Below are positions 1 through 10,737 of a stretch of DNA of 64,000 nt, in pieces. Position 1 is the first letter of the stretch, and each line of letters begins with the position of its first letter. The position numbers and the translations under genes were made by a program. The notes beneath the pieces were generated by a model, which searched no databases, was not told the DNA's origin, and saw nothing but the letters and a program-made list of their open reading frames with translations. The stretch spans positions 2,170,001 to 2,234,000 of the forward strand of contig NZ_CP011025.1 in assembly GCF_000238395.3 (NCBI RefSeq). The letters run 5' to 3'. The stretch comes from Pseudoalteromonas arctica A 37-1-2. Lineage in GTDB: Bacteria; Pseudomonadota; Gammaproteobacteria; Enterobacterales; Alteromonadaceae.

Positions 1-425
1 GTGCAGGACTACTATTTTTTAATTGTGCGATTGTGCTATGGATATAATTCATAATTATTCTTCCGTGTTAATAATAAAAGTATTTATCAGATGTTAAAGT
101 AAACGTGATCAAGTTTATGATTCATGCTTTAAAGTCTTAATTTAATATAATTAACTATTACCTTAGCATGAAAAATTGAGATATTTAACGCGAGCTACGT
201 GAATTATTTTTGATTGGAAGTTTGATTTTTATTTATTAAAGATGAATTTAAATTCACAGATTTAAAATTAAAACAGTGCCAAGTGAGTTTTTATATTTTC
301 AAAGGGGAATTTTAGAAGTATTAGGTTAGGTGTGAGTTTGTTTAAAAATATAACAATTAATGGGTTTTATACTGCATTGCGCTCGCAAAAAACCCACTAA
401 CTAAAAACTAATTAGCTAAAACCAG
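1..425. other. Gene-free AT-rich left edge
   Basis: No convincing coding frame on either strand. The DNA is very AT-rich. An inverted repeat TGGGTTTT (361-368) / AAAACCCA (388-395) lies just beyond the 3' end of the minus-strand gene at 426 and could end its transcript, but on that strand it has no T-run after the second arm, so it is weak. Nothing else is recognisable. Confidence 0.5.
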
Positions 426-899
426 TTACTCAGCAGACTCTTCTGGACGGTGCTGCTTTTGTACGCCAGTTAAAAACAAACGTAATATTTGATCGTTACA
501 AACACGGTAATGTTTGTTATCTACTTTTCGAGAAAACGCGCTTAACTCATGTTTACTTAGATCAAAATCAACAAGTGCAAGTGTTGCTATAACATCTTCT
601 GCTTTCATATTTAAAGCAATACGTAGCTTCATAAAAATAATATTGTTGTTTAGCTTTTTCTCAGGCTCTGGTTGCTCACCTTCGCGTTTGCCACGTTGGG
701 TATTAATAAACCCATTTAAAAAGCTAGCAAACTCAGTATCACTTATTGGGGTAAAAGCCTCTTCACCTTCTTTAGTTAACCATGCAATTACTTGCTCTTT
801 GGTGACCGTATGCTCTGCTGATGCAAAAACATTGACCATAGCAGTATCAGTTAAGTTAAAAGTGTAGCGAATGCGGCGTAAAATATCGTTATTAGTCAA
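426..899 (-). CDS. yehS: DUF1456 family protein (YehS-like)
   Basis: Cytoplasmic protein of unknown function resembling E. coli YehS: two repeated DUF1456 modules, the first around residues 1-65 and the second around 85-145. The repeated LNGFINTQRGKR / NNNIIFMKLRIAL style motifs are visible. There is no ATG at the 5' end. The frame opens with TTG codons, and the TTG at 899 gives MTNNDILRRIRYTF, which lines up with the YehS N-terminus better than the longer TTG start at 926. Stands alone on the minus strand, with the lolCDE operon upstream. Family assignment is firm by resemblance; no biochemical role is known to me. Confidence 0.8.
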   Translation of the reverse strand: MTNNDILRRIRYTFNLTDTAMVNVFASAEHTVTKEQVIAWLTKEGEEAFTPISDTEFASFLNGFINTQRGKREGEQPEPEKKLNNNIIFMKLRIALNMKAEDVIATLALVDFDLSKHELSAFSRKVDNKHYRVCNDQILRLFLTGVQKQHRPEESAE

Positions 900-1016
900 A
901 GTAAATCCCAAAGTGAGGTATAGCAACCAAGCAGTTATTGCTTAATTTTAAATAAGCACCTAGTTTAACAGGTTTACTAATACCACCCTATTAATTTTTA
1001 TCTGAGCTTCTTATAC

Positions 1017-2261
1017 CTAGTTACCAAGCACCTTGGCAGGATCTACGCGCGTTGCTTGCCATGCAGGATAAATAGTGGCAAGTATCGCAAGCACAAACGT
1101 AACAATCACTGTAATACCAATGTCTTCGAGTACTAATTTACTTGGTAAAAACTCTATAAAATAAACGCCCTCAAGTGGATTGGCTCCAAAGAATTGGCTT
1201 ATCCACGTAAAAAGCTCACTTATATTAAGCGCTAATACCACGCCAATTAGTGTTCCTAGTGCCACGCCTACAAATGCTTGCATTAAGCCCTGCATTACAA
1301 AGGTGGCTAAAATAGTACTGTCTTTCGCGCCCATGGTTTTTAAAATTGCGATATTGCCTTGTTTTTCGCGTACTTCCATCACTAAAGAGGACACAATATT
1401 AAAACTGGCTACCGCTATAATTAAAAACACCACAATATAAACAATGGTACGTACCATTTGAATATCTTGATAAAGGCTGCCTTGGGTTCTGAACCAACTA
1501 GAAATATACACGTAGTCGTCAATAGTTTGGCCCACTTTTAGCGCTATTTGGTGCGCCGAAAACACATCATCAACACTTAACCGCAGCCCTGTTACTTGAG
1601 TTTCATCGTAACCCAATGTTTGCTGCGCTTTATTAAGATGTATAAATGCAGCTGTACTATCAATGGGGCCTCCCATTTCTATAACACCTGCAAGGTTAAG
1701 TGTTACGCGTTTAGGCGCTAATAATGACTGACCTTTTTGGCCTATTTGCGGAATAAGTAACGTAATGTTGTCGCCTACTTTTGCATCTAACTGTTTTACT
1801 ATTTGCTTACCTAAAATTACATCGTCAAGGCCTAACTGACTCACTAATTTACCACTGGTAAACTGGTTTACCGCCGATACATTACTCTCGAGCGATGGCT
1901 CAACACCTCGAATTTCTATCGCTTTTAGCTGGCTTTTATATTGCGCCATCCCATTCACTGCAATAAATGGCGCAGCCCCTGTTACATGCGGTTGTGTTTG
2001 TAAATCCTCAACTTTTTGCGACCAATTCGCGATGGGTCTACTTGGTGCTACATATTCAACCTGCGGCACAACACTTAGCAATCTATGTACTAGTTGCTGC
2101 TCAAAACCATTAATTACCGACAGCGCCACAATTAAAACCGCGACACCTAATAAAATACCAATAGTCGACGCTTTAGCGATAAAACTAACAAAGCCGTTTT
2201 TTTCATCTTTGTGGCCTGAATAGGCTCTAAAACGTTTACTTAAAAATGCACTAAGCAACAT
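1017..2261 (-). CDS. lolE: Lipoprotein-releasing system permease LolE
   Basis: Inner-membrane permease of the LolCDE ABC machine, which extracts mature lipoproteins from the inner membrane and hands them to LolA. The 414 residues have the expected plan: an N-terminal transmembrane segment (about 25-50), a large periplasmic MacB-like domain (about 55-270), and three C-terminal transmembrane helices with the FtsX-type core (about 275-410) ending in ATRVDPAKVLGN. The ABC-contact stretch VREKQGNIAILKTMG is typical. Last gene of lolC-lolD-lolE on the minus strand, overlapping lolD by 11 bp, so translational coupling is likely. Called LolE rather than LolC from operon position and from the C-terminus, which resembles E. 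coli LolE. Confidence 0.9.
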   Translation of the reverse strand: MLLSAFLSKRFRAYSGHKDEKNGFVSFIAKASTIGILLGVAVLIVALSVINGFEQQLVHRLLSVVPQVEYVAPSRPIANWSQKVEDLQTQPHVTGAAPFIAVNGMAQYKSQLKAIEIRGVEPSLESNVSAVNQFTSGKLVSQLGLDDVILGKQIVKQLDAKVGDNITLLIPQIGQKGQSLLAPKRVTLNLAGVIEMGGPIDSTAAFIHLNKAQQTLGYDETQVTGLRLSVDDVFSAHQIALKVGQTIDDYVYISSWFRTQGSLYQDIQMVRTIVYIVVFLIIAVASFNIVSSLVMEVREKQGNIAILKTMGAKDSTILATFVMQGLMQAFVGVALGTLIGVVLALNISELFTWISQFFGANPLEGVYFIEFLPSKLVLEDIGITVIVTFVLAILATIYPAWQATRVDPAKVLGN

Positions 2262-2949
2262 GCTGCGACTCTTTAATAGCTAGTTTTCCATCGTCTAAAT
2301 AAGCTATTTTGCCTAGCTTATCGGCAAGTTCTAAATCGTGTGTAACTACCACAAAACTGGTGTTTAAGCTTTGGTTAAGCTCATTTATTAAATCGTAAAT
2401 TTTAATCGCATTTTGTTTATCTAAATTACCGGTTGGTTCATCAGCAAGCACAAGCGCAGGTTTAGTAACCAGCGCGCGGGCAATAGCCACGCGTTGGCGC
2501 TCTCCACCAGAAAGCGCAGACGGTTTATGCGAGCTGCGATGTGCAAGGCCTACTTTTTCGAGCATATCGAGCGCTTGAGCTTTGGCTTCTTTTGCACTCA
2601 AGCCTTTAATTAATAATGGCATAGCCACGTTTTCAACTGCGCTAAACTCCATTAATAAGTGATGAAATTGATAGATGAAGCCCAAATTTTGGTTTCTAAA
2701 TGCGGCCTGCTCTGTTCGCGAAAGTTTTGCAACTTCTTGGTTTTTAATTTTAGCGCTACCTGAGCTTGCGGTATCTAATGTGCCAAGTATGTGTAAAAGC
2801 GTACTTTTACCAGAGCCAGAACTCCCCACAATAGCGAGCATTTCACCTTGCTGAAGCGCTAAATCAACGCCTTTTAATACTTCAACTTGGTTGCTGCCAT
2901 CTTGATAAACCTTACTTAAATTTTCACAACTAATTACTAAATCATTCAT
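2251..2949 (-). CDS. lolD: Lipoprotein-releasing system ATPase LolD
   Basis: Cytoplasmic ATPase of the Lol exporter. Residues show Walker A GSSGSGKSTLL (about 42-52), the Q-loop, the signature LSGGERQRVAIARAL (about 143-157), Walker B LVLADEPTGNLD (about 163-174) and the switch histidine in VVVTHDLELAD. Its 232 residues are the normal length for the LolD/MacB ATPase family. It lies between the two permeases and overlaps both (8 bp with lolC, 11 bp with lolE), which fixes its role as LolD rather than another MacB-type ATPase. Confidence 0.95.
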   Translation of the reverse strand: MNDLVISCENLSKVYQDGSNQVEVLKGVDLALQQGEMLAIVGSSGSGKSTLLHILGTLDTASSGSAKIKNQEVAKLSRTEQAAFRNQNLGFIYQFHHLLMEFSAVENVAMPLLIKGLSAKEAKAQALDMLEKVGLAHRSSHKPSALSGGERQRVAIARALVTKPALVLADEPTGNLDKQNAIKIYDLINELNQSLNTSFVVVTHDLELADKLGKIAYLDDGKLAIKESQHVA

Positions 2950-4159
2950 AACGTAATACCTCTGCTGGTTTTACTTTTCCGGCTTTACGCGCAGGATATA
3001 AGGTAGCTAAAAAGCTCATAGCAATACTGGCAAACGCTATTATTACTAAACTCAAAATATCAAATTTTACCGGAAGCTCTATACCCGCCAGTAAGTTTAA
3101 GCCCACTAATGCAAGTAGCTCATTTATATATAAACTAAATATTACACCTAAAAATGCGCCTATTGCGGTACCAATTACGCCGTTATATAGGCCTTGCACC
3201 ATAAACACTTTTTGCACTTGCGAAGGTGTTAAACCTAACGTTTGTAGTATGGCCACTTCACCTTGTTTTTCGCTTACCATCATGGTTAATGCCGATACAA
3301 TATTAAATACAGCCACCAATACAATGAGGGCAAGCAACATAGACATAATGCGCTTTTCCATAGCAACGGCTGCAAATAGAGTACCTTGGGTACTGCGCCA
3401 ATCACTATAATTATGATCTTGTAAAATACGCTGGCTTGCTTCAATAAACTCATCTAGTTCGAAAGGTTCGTGCAATGAAACACTTAAATTTGGGGCAGTG
3501 TTTTTATCCAGCTTTAATACCCGTTGTAGTGAAGCGCCACTCGTAAACGCAAGTGCCATATCTATCTCAGATCCGGTTTCGTATATTGCGGCAACTTTAA
3601 ATAAACGCTGGCTGGGTACTCGCCCAAGTGGTGTATACGTTGAAGCATTAGGCATGATAACGCGAAGCTTATCACCCACGCTAACGCCTAATTTACGACT
3701 CAAATAACGGCTTATAGCAATGTTGTAATTTTTGTTTAATACAGTTTTCCAATCGCCTTGCACTATTTTATCGGTAATTTTATACAAAGAACCACTATCG
3801 TTATAAAGGCCTTGTAGTAAAACGCCGTGCAAGTCTTTATTTGTTTGCAAAATAGCTTCGCCGTGGCGATATAAGCTTACATGATCAACATAAGGAGATT
3901 GTTCGAGGTCGGTTTGTAGGGTGTTCATTTGGGTGGCAGTGTGTTTACCTGCGCTAACTTCAACATGCGGAATAAGTCCAAGCATATTGGTTTTTAGGCT
4001 ATTTTCAAACCCGTTCATTACGCTGCTTACCGTAAATAATGCCATTAAACCAATAGCGATACCGGCAATAGAAAAAAACGAAATAAACGATATAAACGCA
4101 TTTCCTTTAGAGGAGCGACTATATCTAAGCCCTATAAATAAGCTAACCGGTTGAAACAT
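2942..4159 (-). CDS. lolC: Lipoprotein-releasing system permease LolC
   Basis: Second permease of LolCDE. The start is placed at the ATG at 4159 (MFQPVSLFIGLRYSR), because LolC proteins begin with that stretch; the upstream in-frame ATG would add 15 unrelated residues. It has one N-terminal transmembrane helix (about 25-50), a periplasmic domain, and three C-terminal helices ending in PAEVLRYE, close to the E. coli LolC terminus. SEKQGEVAILQTLGLTP is the ATPase-contact region. First gene of the operon. In LolC the periplasmic loop recruits LolA; that role is family knowledge, not read from this sequence. Confidence 0.92.
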   Translation of the reverse strand: MFQPVSLFIGLRYSRSSKGNAFISFISFFSIAGIAIGLMALFTVSSVMNGFENSLKTNMLGLIPHVEVSAGKHTATQMNTLQTDLEQSPYVDHVSLYRHGEAILQTNKDLHGVLLQGLYNDSGSLYKITDKIVQGDWKTVLNKNYNIAISRYLSRKLGVSVGDKLRVIMPNASTYTPLGRVPSQRLFKVAAIYETGSEIDMALAFTSGASLQRVLKLDKNTAPNLSVSLHEPFELDEFIEASQRILQDHNYSDWRSTQGTLFAAVAMEKRIMSMLLALIVLVAVFNIVSALTMMVSEKQGEVAILQTLGLTPSQVQKVFMVQGLYNGVIGTAIGAFLGVIFSLYINELLALVGLNLLAGIELPVKFDILSLVIIAFASIAMSFLATLYPARKAGKVKPAEVLRYE

Positions 4160-4306
4160 ATTATTTTTAACACTTATCGTAAAAGTATTGAGCAATAGTA
4201 GCACGAAAAAAGTGCCTTTGGGTATGGCGTAAAATGTAAGAAATAATTTAAAAATCTGATACTTGGCTATATTTACAGCAATACGTGTTTAACCATTAAT
4301 TCGCGG

Positions 4307-5179
4307 TTAAGTTTTCAGCCCTTTAACTAAATAATCGAGCAATACCCGTACATTAGTGGCCACAAACTGCCTTGGTGGATATACGCCCCATACCCCTTCT
4401 TGCTGTGGTTGATAGGGTGTTAAAATAGGCACCAATAGCCCTGAGTTAATTTCGTTTTCAATGTAGTAGTCTGGGAGCTGTACAATACCGAGCCCCTTTT
4501 TTGCGCCATCCACCAGCGCCCAACCACTATTACACTGTAGCCGCCCCGCTATTTTAATGTGTTTATCGCGCCCATTTTCGTTTACGCGCCAGTAGCTACT
4601 ATTCCCAATTAAACATTCATGGCTGTTTAGCTCGCCTAAAGTATGCGGCTCACCAAATCGCGTTAAATACTGTGGTGCCGCGCACATAATAAAACGCCGC
4701 GCACTTAACCTACGCGCTTTTAAGCTCGAATCTTTTAAGTGCCCTAGCCTTATGGCTAAATCAAATCCGCCCTCTAATAAGTTTTCTTGCTCGTTACTTA
4801 GTGTTGCAACAACTTCTACCTCGGGATGATCCTTCATAAAATTATGCACTATAGGCATAATAAAGCTCTCTCCGTACATAACTGGTGCTGTGAGCTTTAT
4901 TTTACCTTTAGGTGTGCTTTGTTGCTGAGCAAGGCCTTGAGTTGCTTCATCCATAGCGTGTTGTAAGTGCTTTATTTGATGTAAATACACTTCGCCTTCT
5001 TTGGTTAAAACCACTTTACGGGTTGTACGAGTTAATAGTTGTGTATTTAAACGTTGCTCAAGCGCTGTTACATGGCGGCTAATATGCGCAACCGAAAGCC
5101 CAAGCGTTTTTGCAGCCGCAGTAAAGCTGCCCTCCTCCCCTACAGCTATAAACTCATCTATTCCATTCCAACGCGCCAT
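4307..5179 (-). CDS. LysR-family regulator divergent from adhC
   Basis: LysR-type regulator with an N-terminal winged helix-turn-helix (residues 1-60; AAKTLGLSVAHISRHVTALE is the HTH) and a C-terminal effector-binding domain. Start chosen at the ATG giving MARWNGIDEFIAV, the usual N-terminus of this subgroup; an earlier in-frame start would add 27 hydrophobic, unconserved residues. It is divergent from adhC-fghA with 134 bp between the starts, the classic layout for a LysR protein controlling its neighbour. A role in formaldehyde or glutathione-adduct response is inferred from position only. Confidence 0.88.
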   Translation of the reverse strand: MARWNGIDEFIAVGEEGSFTAAAKTLGLSVAHISRHVTALEQRLNTQLLTRTTRKVVLTKEGEVYLHQIKHLQHAMDEATQGLAQQQSTPKGKIKLTAPVMYGESFIMPIVHNFMKDHPEVEVVATLSNEQENLLEGGFDLAIRLGHLKDSSLKARRLSARRFIMCAAPQYLTRFGEPHTLGELNSHECLIGNSSYWRVNENGRDKHIKIAGRLQCNSGWALVDGAKKGLGIVQLPDYYIENEINSGLLVPILTPYQPQQEGVWGVYPPRQFVATNVRVLLDYLVKGLKT

Positions 5180-6435
<1,256 letters not shown>

Positions 6436-6465
6436 TAAACTGCATTCGTAAAATAGCTTATTAAT

Positions 6466-6494
6466 AAGCCGTAATACTTTTAAGTTTACGGCTT
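6466..6494 (+). terminator. Intercistronic hairpin between adhC and fghA
   Basis: AAGCCGTAA (6466-6474) pairs with TTACGGCTT (6486-6494), followed by only TT before the fghA ribosome binding site AAGG. Weak as a terminator. It more likely trims or attenuates read-through so that fghA is made at a lower level than adhC. Confidence 0.45.
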
Positions 6495-6507
6495 TTAAGG
6501 ATTAAGT

Positions 6508-7350
6508 ATGTTAGAAAATATCTCAAGTGTAAAAGTGTCTGGCGGTTGGCATAAACAATATACTCACAGCTCGCAAAGTACACATAGCACTATGCGCTTT
6601 GCCGTATTTTTACCACCTGGCGCAAGTGAGACAAACAAAGTACCGGTACTTTATTGGTTATCGGGTTTAACCTGTACAGACGAAAATTTTATGCAAAAAG
6701 CCGGTGCATTTAAAAAAGCAGCAGAGCTGGGTATTGCTATTGTAGCGCCAGACACTAGCCCGCGTGGCGAGAACGTACCTAATGAAGACAGCTACGACTT
6801 TGCACAAGGCGCAGGCTTTTACGTAAATGCCACGCAAGCTCCTTACAACACTCATTTTAATATGTACGATTATGTTGTTAGTGAATTACCAGCATTGATT
6901 GAACAACATTTTCCAATAACAAGCACAAAAGCAATTAGTGGTCACTCTATGGGCGGACACGGTGCATTAATGGCTGCACTTAAAAACCCGACTGCGTTTG
7001 TAAGTGCCTCGGCTTTTAGCCCTATTGTAAATCCGATTGAATCCCCTTGGGGTGTAAAAGCATTTACTGGTTATTTAGGAAATGATAAAGCGCTTTGGGC
7101 ACAATATGATAGCTGCGAGTTGATGAAAAACGCAGAGCAAGCTCATTACTTACCCATGTTAGTGAGTCAAGGTGATGCTGATGGCTTTTTACAAGAGCAA
7201 CTTAAGCCTGAAAACCTAGTCGCTATTGCTGATAAAAAAGGCTACCCGCTTACACTTGAAATGCAAGCAGGCTACGATCATAGCTACTTTTTTATAAGCA
7301 GCTTTATTGACCAACACTTATTATTTCATCATCAGTTTTTAACTGCATAG
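6508..7350 (+). CDS. fghA: S-formylglutathione hydrolase
   Basis: Hydrolyses S-formylglutathione to formate and glutathione, completing formaldehyde detoxification after adhC. The 280-residue esterase-D type alpha/beta hydrolase has nucleophile motif GHSMGGHGAL (Ser near residue 150), oxyanion region LYWLSGLTCTDENF (about 49-62), and the catalytic His in GYDHSYFFISSF near 255. AAGG precedes the ATG. Same direction as adhC, 72 bp downstream; its 3' end overlaps the convergent lipoprotein gene by 47 bp. Also called frmB. Confidence 0.95.
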   Translation: MLENISSVKVSGGWHKQYTHSSQSTHSTMRFAVFLPPGASETNKVPVLYWLSGLTCTDENFMQKAGAFKKAAELGIAIVAPDTSPRGENVPNEDSYDFAQGAGFYVNATQAPYNTHFNMYDYVVSELPALIEQHFPITSTKAISGHSMGGHGALMAALKNPTAFVSASAFSPIVNPIESPWGVKAFTGYLGNDKALWAQYDSCELMKNAEQAHYLPMLVSQGDADGFLQEQLKPENLVAIADKKGYPLTLEMQAGYDHSYFFISSFIDQHLLFHHQFLTA

Positions 7351-7642
7351 GCTCATTAGTGTGTAGGGATGACTTTTCTAACTCTACACACTCTTTCAAT
7401 ACTTTACTCACTTGCCTGCATACTTGTACCGTATTGTTATTGCCCTTACCTTTAATAAATTCAACTATAGCCATATCGGCTTCAACACCGAGTTTAGTAA
7501 AGCTAAAGCCCTCTTTATCTTTTACAACAGGCCCCGCATTTACTGGGCCAGGTTGAGAGCGCGCTGCCCCATCTAAAATTATACCCGCAGCAGCGCAACC
7601 AATTAATACATTTGAAAATAGAATAATCAATAAAGTACGCAT
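7304..7642 (-). CDS. Small predicted lipoprotein, function unknown
   Basis: About 112 residues starting MRTLLIILFSNVLIGCAAAG: a lipoprotein signal with lipobox LIGC, so it is probably acylated and sorted by the Lol system. The mature part includes a KDKEGFSF-type strand, a positively charged loop and a CRQVSKVLKEC stretch that could form a disulfide. No family recognised. The chosen ATG excludes five upstream codons that would precede the signal peptide. Its 3' end overlaps fghA tail to tail. Confidence 0.7.
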   Translation of the reverse strand: MRTLLIILFSNVLIGCAAAGIILDGAARSQPGPVNAGPVVKDKEGFSFTKLGVEADMAIVEFIKGKGNNNTVQVCRQVSKVLKECVELEKSSLHTNEPMQLKTDDEIISVGQ

Positions 7643-7714
7643 TATTAACCCCACCAATATAATTACCTAAATTATATACAATTTTAAAAATAGCATTGTA
7701 AAAAAATGTAAGCC

Positions 7715-9246
7715 TTAGTGATTAAATTCACGTATGAACTCTTTAATAAAACCAATTAATTGCAATATAAATATAATTAAAAAAGGAAGCGCTCCAATAA
7801 TAGCAACGCTTCTGTTTAATGGTTCATTGTTTTGTACTAACAAAACAAAAGCGCATAAACCTAGTGCAAACGACCAAGCATACAAGCTCCATGTTTGAGC
7901 TTCACTTGCACCACTTAATTGGCGAATAACCAAAACAGCAGAGTCTGCTGATGTGGCTACAAAAATGAGTAGAAGCAATAAACTTGACCAAATTAATAGA
8001 CCGCCTTGCCAGCCTAATTGCTCGAAAAATACAAACAGCCCTTGCGTATAATCGGCTTTAATAGCCTCTAAAATGCCTGCATTGTGAGTTTGATCCCACG
8101 CAATTGCAGAGCCCGAAAACACACTAAACCATATAATAGTCACAAAGGTTGGTACAAATACGACACCTAAAATGTATTGCCAAACCGGCCGTCCTTGGCT
8201 AATTTTTGCCAAAAACACACCAACAAACGGGCCCCAAGCTAACCACCAAAAATAGTAATTGTATGTCCAACCTGTTGCCCATGCTGGGTCATTAAGTACG
8301 CTTTCAAACTGCCATGTTCCTGTGGTTATGAGCTGAATGTAACCCCATGTACCGCCTATTGCTATGTCTATAATTGGCTCTATAGGCACAAAAATTAATA
8401 GCCATGCTATAAGTGCAAATGCTAAAAACACATTAAATTTACTAAGAGTTTGAATTCCTTTTTTAAGCCCCAACTTTGCAGAGATAGTATAAAGCAGCGC
8501 AATTAAACAAATTATAATAAACCCCGAAAATAAAGCCGATTCAACCCCTAGCTCAAGCTCGAGCCCCTTACGCAGTAATAAAGTTGAATTAGCAATTGTG
8601 CCCACGACACCAAAAAATATTGCAAGTATGGCAATTAATTTAATGCTAAAGCTCAGCTGTAACTGCCAAGCCCGATTAATAACGCCTTTAGTTGCACTGA
8701 TCACAGGAGCACTAATATCGCCCGCTTTACCACTATTGCGAGTAAGCCCACCTAATACCAAGCCAAATACTGCATAGAGCGCCCATGCATGCGCGCCCAT
8801 GCATGCGCGCCCCAATTAACTAAGGTAAGCGCCAAACCACTTGTTTGGTGGTTGGGATACAAGCTTTGCTTTAAAGGCGAGTTAACCGTGTGTAGTGCAG
8901 GCTCTGCTACTCCCCAAAATATAAGTCCTGAGCCCATTCCTGCTGCAAACAACATAGAAAGCCAACCAAAGGTACTAAACTCAACAAGTGCTTGCGCTCC
9001 TCCTATTTTTCGTTGCCCTAATGGGCTTATAGCAATAGCTATCACAGAAAAAAGTAACAAGTTTACCAATATAAAAAATGGCGACCCTAAATAACCTAAA
9101 ATTTTATTAATAGCGGGTTGTAAGTGCTCTGTGAGTAATTCAGGAAATAAAAAAGCAATAACAGATAACCCAACGCAAAATAGTAAGGCTGTTTTTTCAA
9201 GCTTAGTGGGTGTGCTTAATGCTTTATTTAAAGGCAAGAGATTCAC
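7715..9246 (-). pseudogene. BCCT-family (betaine/choline/carnitine) transporter, frameshifted
   Basis: Two overlapping frames encode the N-terminal (9246 to about 8790) and C-terminal (about 8810 to 7715) parts of one BCCT secondary transporter for compatible solutes. Family features include AAGMGSGLIFWGVAEP in the first part and NYYFWWLAWGPFVGVF in the second. The break lies at a perfect 14-bp tandem duplication (8779-8806). Removing one copy restores LTLVNWGAHAWALYAVFGL in a single frame of about 505 codons. As written, translation stops shortly after the repeat, so no full transporter is made. Could be a true lesion, a switchable repeat, or an assembly error. Confidence 0.88.
8779..8812. 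repeat. 14-bp tandem duplication that breaks the BCCT gene
   Basis: GCGCCCATGCATGC occurs at 8779-8792 and again at 8793-8806, followed by a partial third copy GCGCCC (8807-8812). One extra 14-bp unit shifts the frame by two bases. The unit contains the palindrome ATGCAT, which favours slippage. Confidence 0.95.
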
Positions 9247-9459
9247 ATAGGTGTCTTTTAGTCTGGATAAAAGAATACGGGGCTTTAAAACTCAGATCAA
9301 ATTAACTATTGCGTAAAATAGTAATAAAAACATGTAAAAGTTTCCTCAATAATTCTTGTTAAATACAGGTATTAACAATAACTCATTGATTAATAGTCAT
9401 TTATGCCATGGCTTACTGTTTGCTTATTATTAACAAAGTTAACCAGCACAGGTTCAATA

Positions 9460-9876
9460 ATGGAAATTGATTTACAGTGGAATGAAATCATCGATAACTT
9501 AATACACTTAGGTATTGCATACCTACTTGCACTACCCATGGCTTACGACAGAGAGCGTAGTAATGATGGCGCAGGCCTTCGTACCTTTCCTCTTGTTGCT
9601 GTTGCATCGTGTGGGTATGCATTAATTGCTATGTCGGTTTTAGATGGCGCAGAAGCTCAATCAAAAATGTTGCAAGGCATCATTACTGGCATTGGTTTTA
9701 TTGGCGGTGGCGCAATTTTGAAAAATAACAAATCAACCTCCGGCACAGCAACCGCTGCAAGTATTTGGAATATGGGCTTAATTGGTATAGCTGTAGCCTA
9801 CAGCCGCTACGAAATAGCAATTTTACTTGCCATTATTAATTTTATAACGCTGAGGTATGTAAAAAAATTCAAGTAA
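9460..9876 (+). CDS. MgtC/SapB family membrane protein (first of two)
   Basis: About 138 residues with four predicted transmembrane helices and the MgtC family signatures RTFPLVAVASCGYAL and GIITGIGFIGGGAIL. MgtC relatives act in low-magnesium adaptation, and some modulate the F-ATPase, but these short homologues are functionally open. Start taken at the ATG giving MEIDLQWNEII; upstream in-frame codons add a stretch not typical of the family. Monocistronic, at the left edge of the accessory island. A second, longer homologue is at 19950-20462. Confidence 0.8.
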   Translation: MEIDLQWNEIIDNLIHLGIAYLLALPMAYDRERSNDGAGLRTFPLVAVASCGYALIAMSVLDGAEAQSKMLQGIITGIGFIGGGAILKNNKSTSGTATAASIWNMGLIGIAVAYSRYEIAILLAIINFITLRYVKKFK

Positions 9877-10002
9877 ATTCAATATAGTTAACGTTCAGAT
9901 TAGCGAATAAACCTGTACGGTAATTAAGCTTAATATTAAATAACGATATTCCTAATGAACAGGGCTATAAGGAATGGCGGCAGTGTGCCATGAGCTGACA
10001 TT

Positions 10003-10021
10003 TGTAGTGGTCAATAAAATT
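10003..10021. repeat. Orphan copy of the IS3 element's terminal sequence
   Basis: The 19 bases TGTAGTGGTCAATAAAATT are identical to the left end of the IS3-family element at 13283-13301, but the adjoining bases diverge at once (GAAGATT instead of TGGCCAC). Read as a footprint or remnant of a related insertion, within a gene-poor stretch 9877-10185 that otherwise holds only a short coding fragment. Confidence 0.6.
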
Positions 10022-10073
10022 GAAGATTCTTAATGTATGAAGTCAAGATTTGACCCCATTCGCTCAAAGCAAT

Positions 10074-10184
10074 ATGTTTATAGATGGTAAAGCAACAACG
10101 GATTTATTAGAAAAACTACTCTCAGATAGCCAACAAGTAAAAAATAAATACTTTAGCAAGGGCGTGTATTATGCGTTGATATAA
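10074..10184 (+). pseudogene. Short coding fragment, unrecognised
   Basis: A 36-codon open stretch (MFIDGKATTDLLEKL to KGVYYALI) ending in TAA, without an obvious ribosome binding site, open upstream only to about 10041. It looks like the C-terminal remnant of a larger gene left beside the orphan IS end. No family recognised; may be chance. Confidence 0.25.
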
Positions 10185-10185
10185 G

Positions 10186-10518
10186 TTATATCAAGGTGGG
10201 GATACAAGGATGAAGTGGCAATTTGTATTTCACATATATAACAGTAGCCTTTAATCGCATATCTCTCCAAGTATTGAAAACCGTATTTTTCCTGATAAAA
10301 CAATCCCACTCAATACTAGTAAACAAATCTTTTTCATTAGAATACTTCTCAATTAAGCCACTTGCGGACTTTATACATTGAAACGTCTTAAAGTTAGAAT
10401 GGCAACTAATAAAGTCGGGAATCATTAAAAAATCTAATGGTGCACTGTATTCAGAAGTCTTAGAGTGTACTTCCTCAATTAAACTATTCAATAACTGAAA
10501 ATCATTTTTCAAAACCAC
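10186..10518 (-). CDS. Hypothetical protein, island gene
   Basis: 110 residues from a GTG start (MVLKNDFQLLNSLIEEV), no signal peptide or membrane segment, with several Cys, aromatic and His residues. No domain recognised. It lies alone on the minus strand between the coding fragment at 10074-10184 and a secreted protein gene, in DNA richer in A and T than the flanking core genes. The ribosome binding site is weak, so the start and even coding status are uncertain. Confidence 0.45.
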   Translation of the reverse strand: MVLKNDFQLLNSLIEEVHSKTSEYSAPLDFLMIPDFISCHSNFKTFQCIKSASGLIEKYSNEKDLFTSIEWDCFIRKNTVFNTWRDMRLKATVIYVKYKLPLHPCIPTLI

Positions 10519-10737
10519 GAATCCATTTTATCTAATTGAACGAAGATATTAAGCTTACTAGTAATAAAGCCTTTTATTATGCTCATAATAACATCACAAA
10601 GTAATAGTTAAAACATAATTATAAATGTCATTAGAAATAACTTAAGTATTAGTTTAAAATGTAAAACCAGCAATATAGGACTATCTACCCGCTAAGTGGC
10701 AGGTATCAGAATATTATATGATCAAGGAGTAGTAGTT

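Noticed and set aside
10038..10056. AGTCAAGATTTGACCCC as an operator
   Set aside because: Short 5-bp symmetry beside an IS remnant with no gene to control; likely debris.
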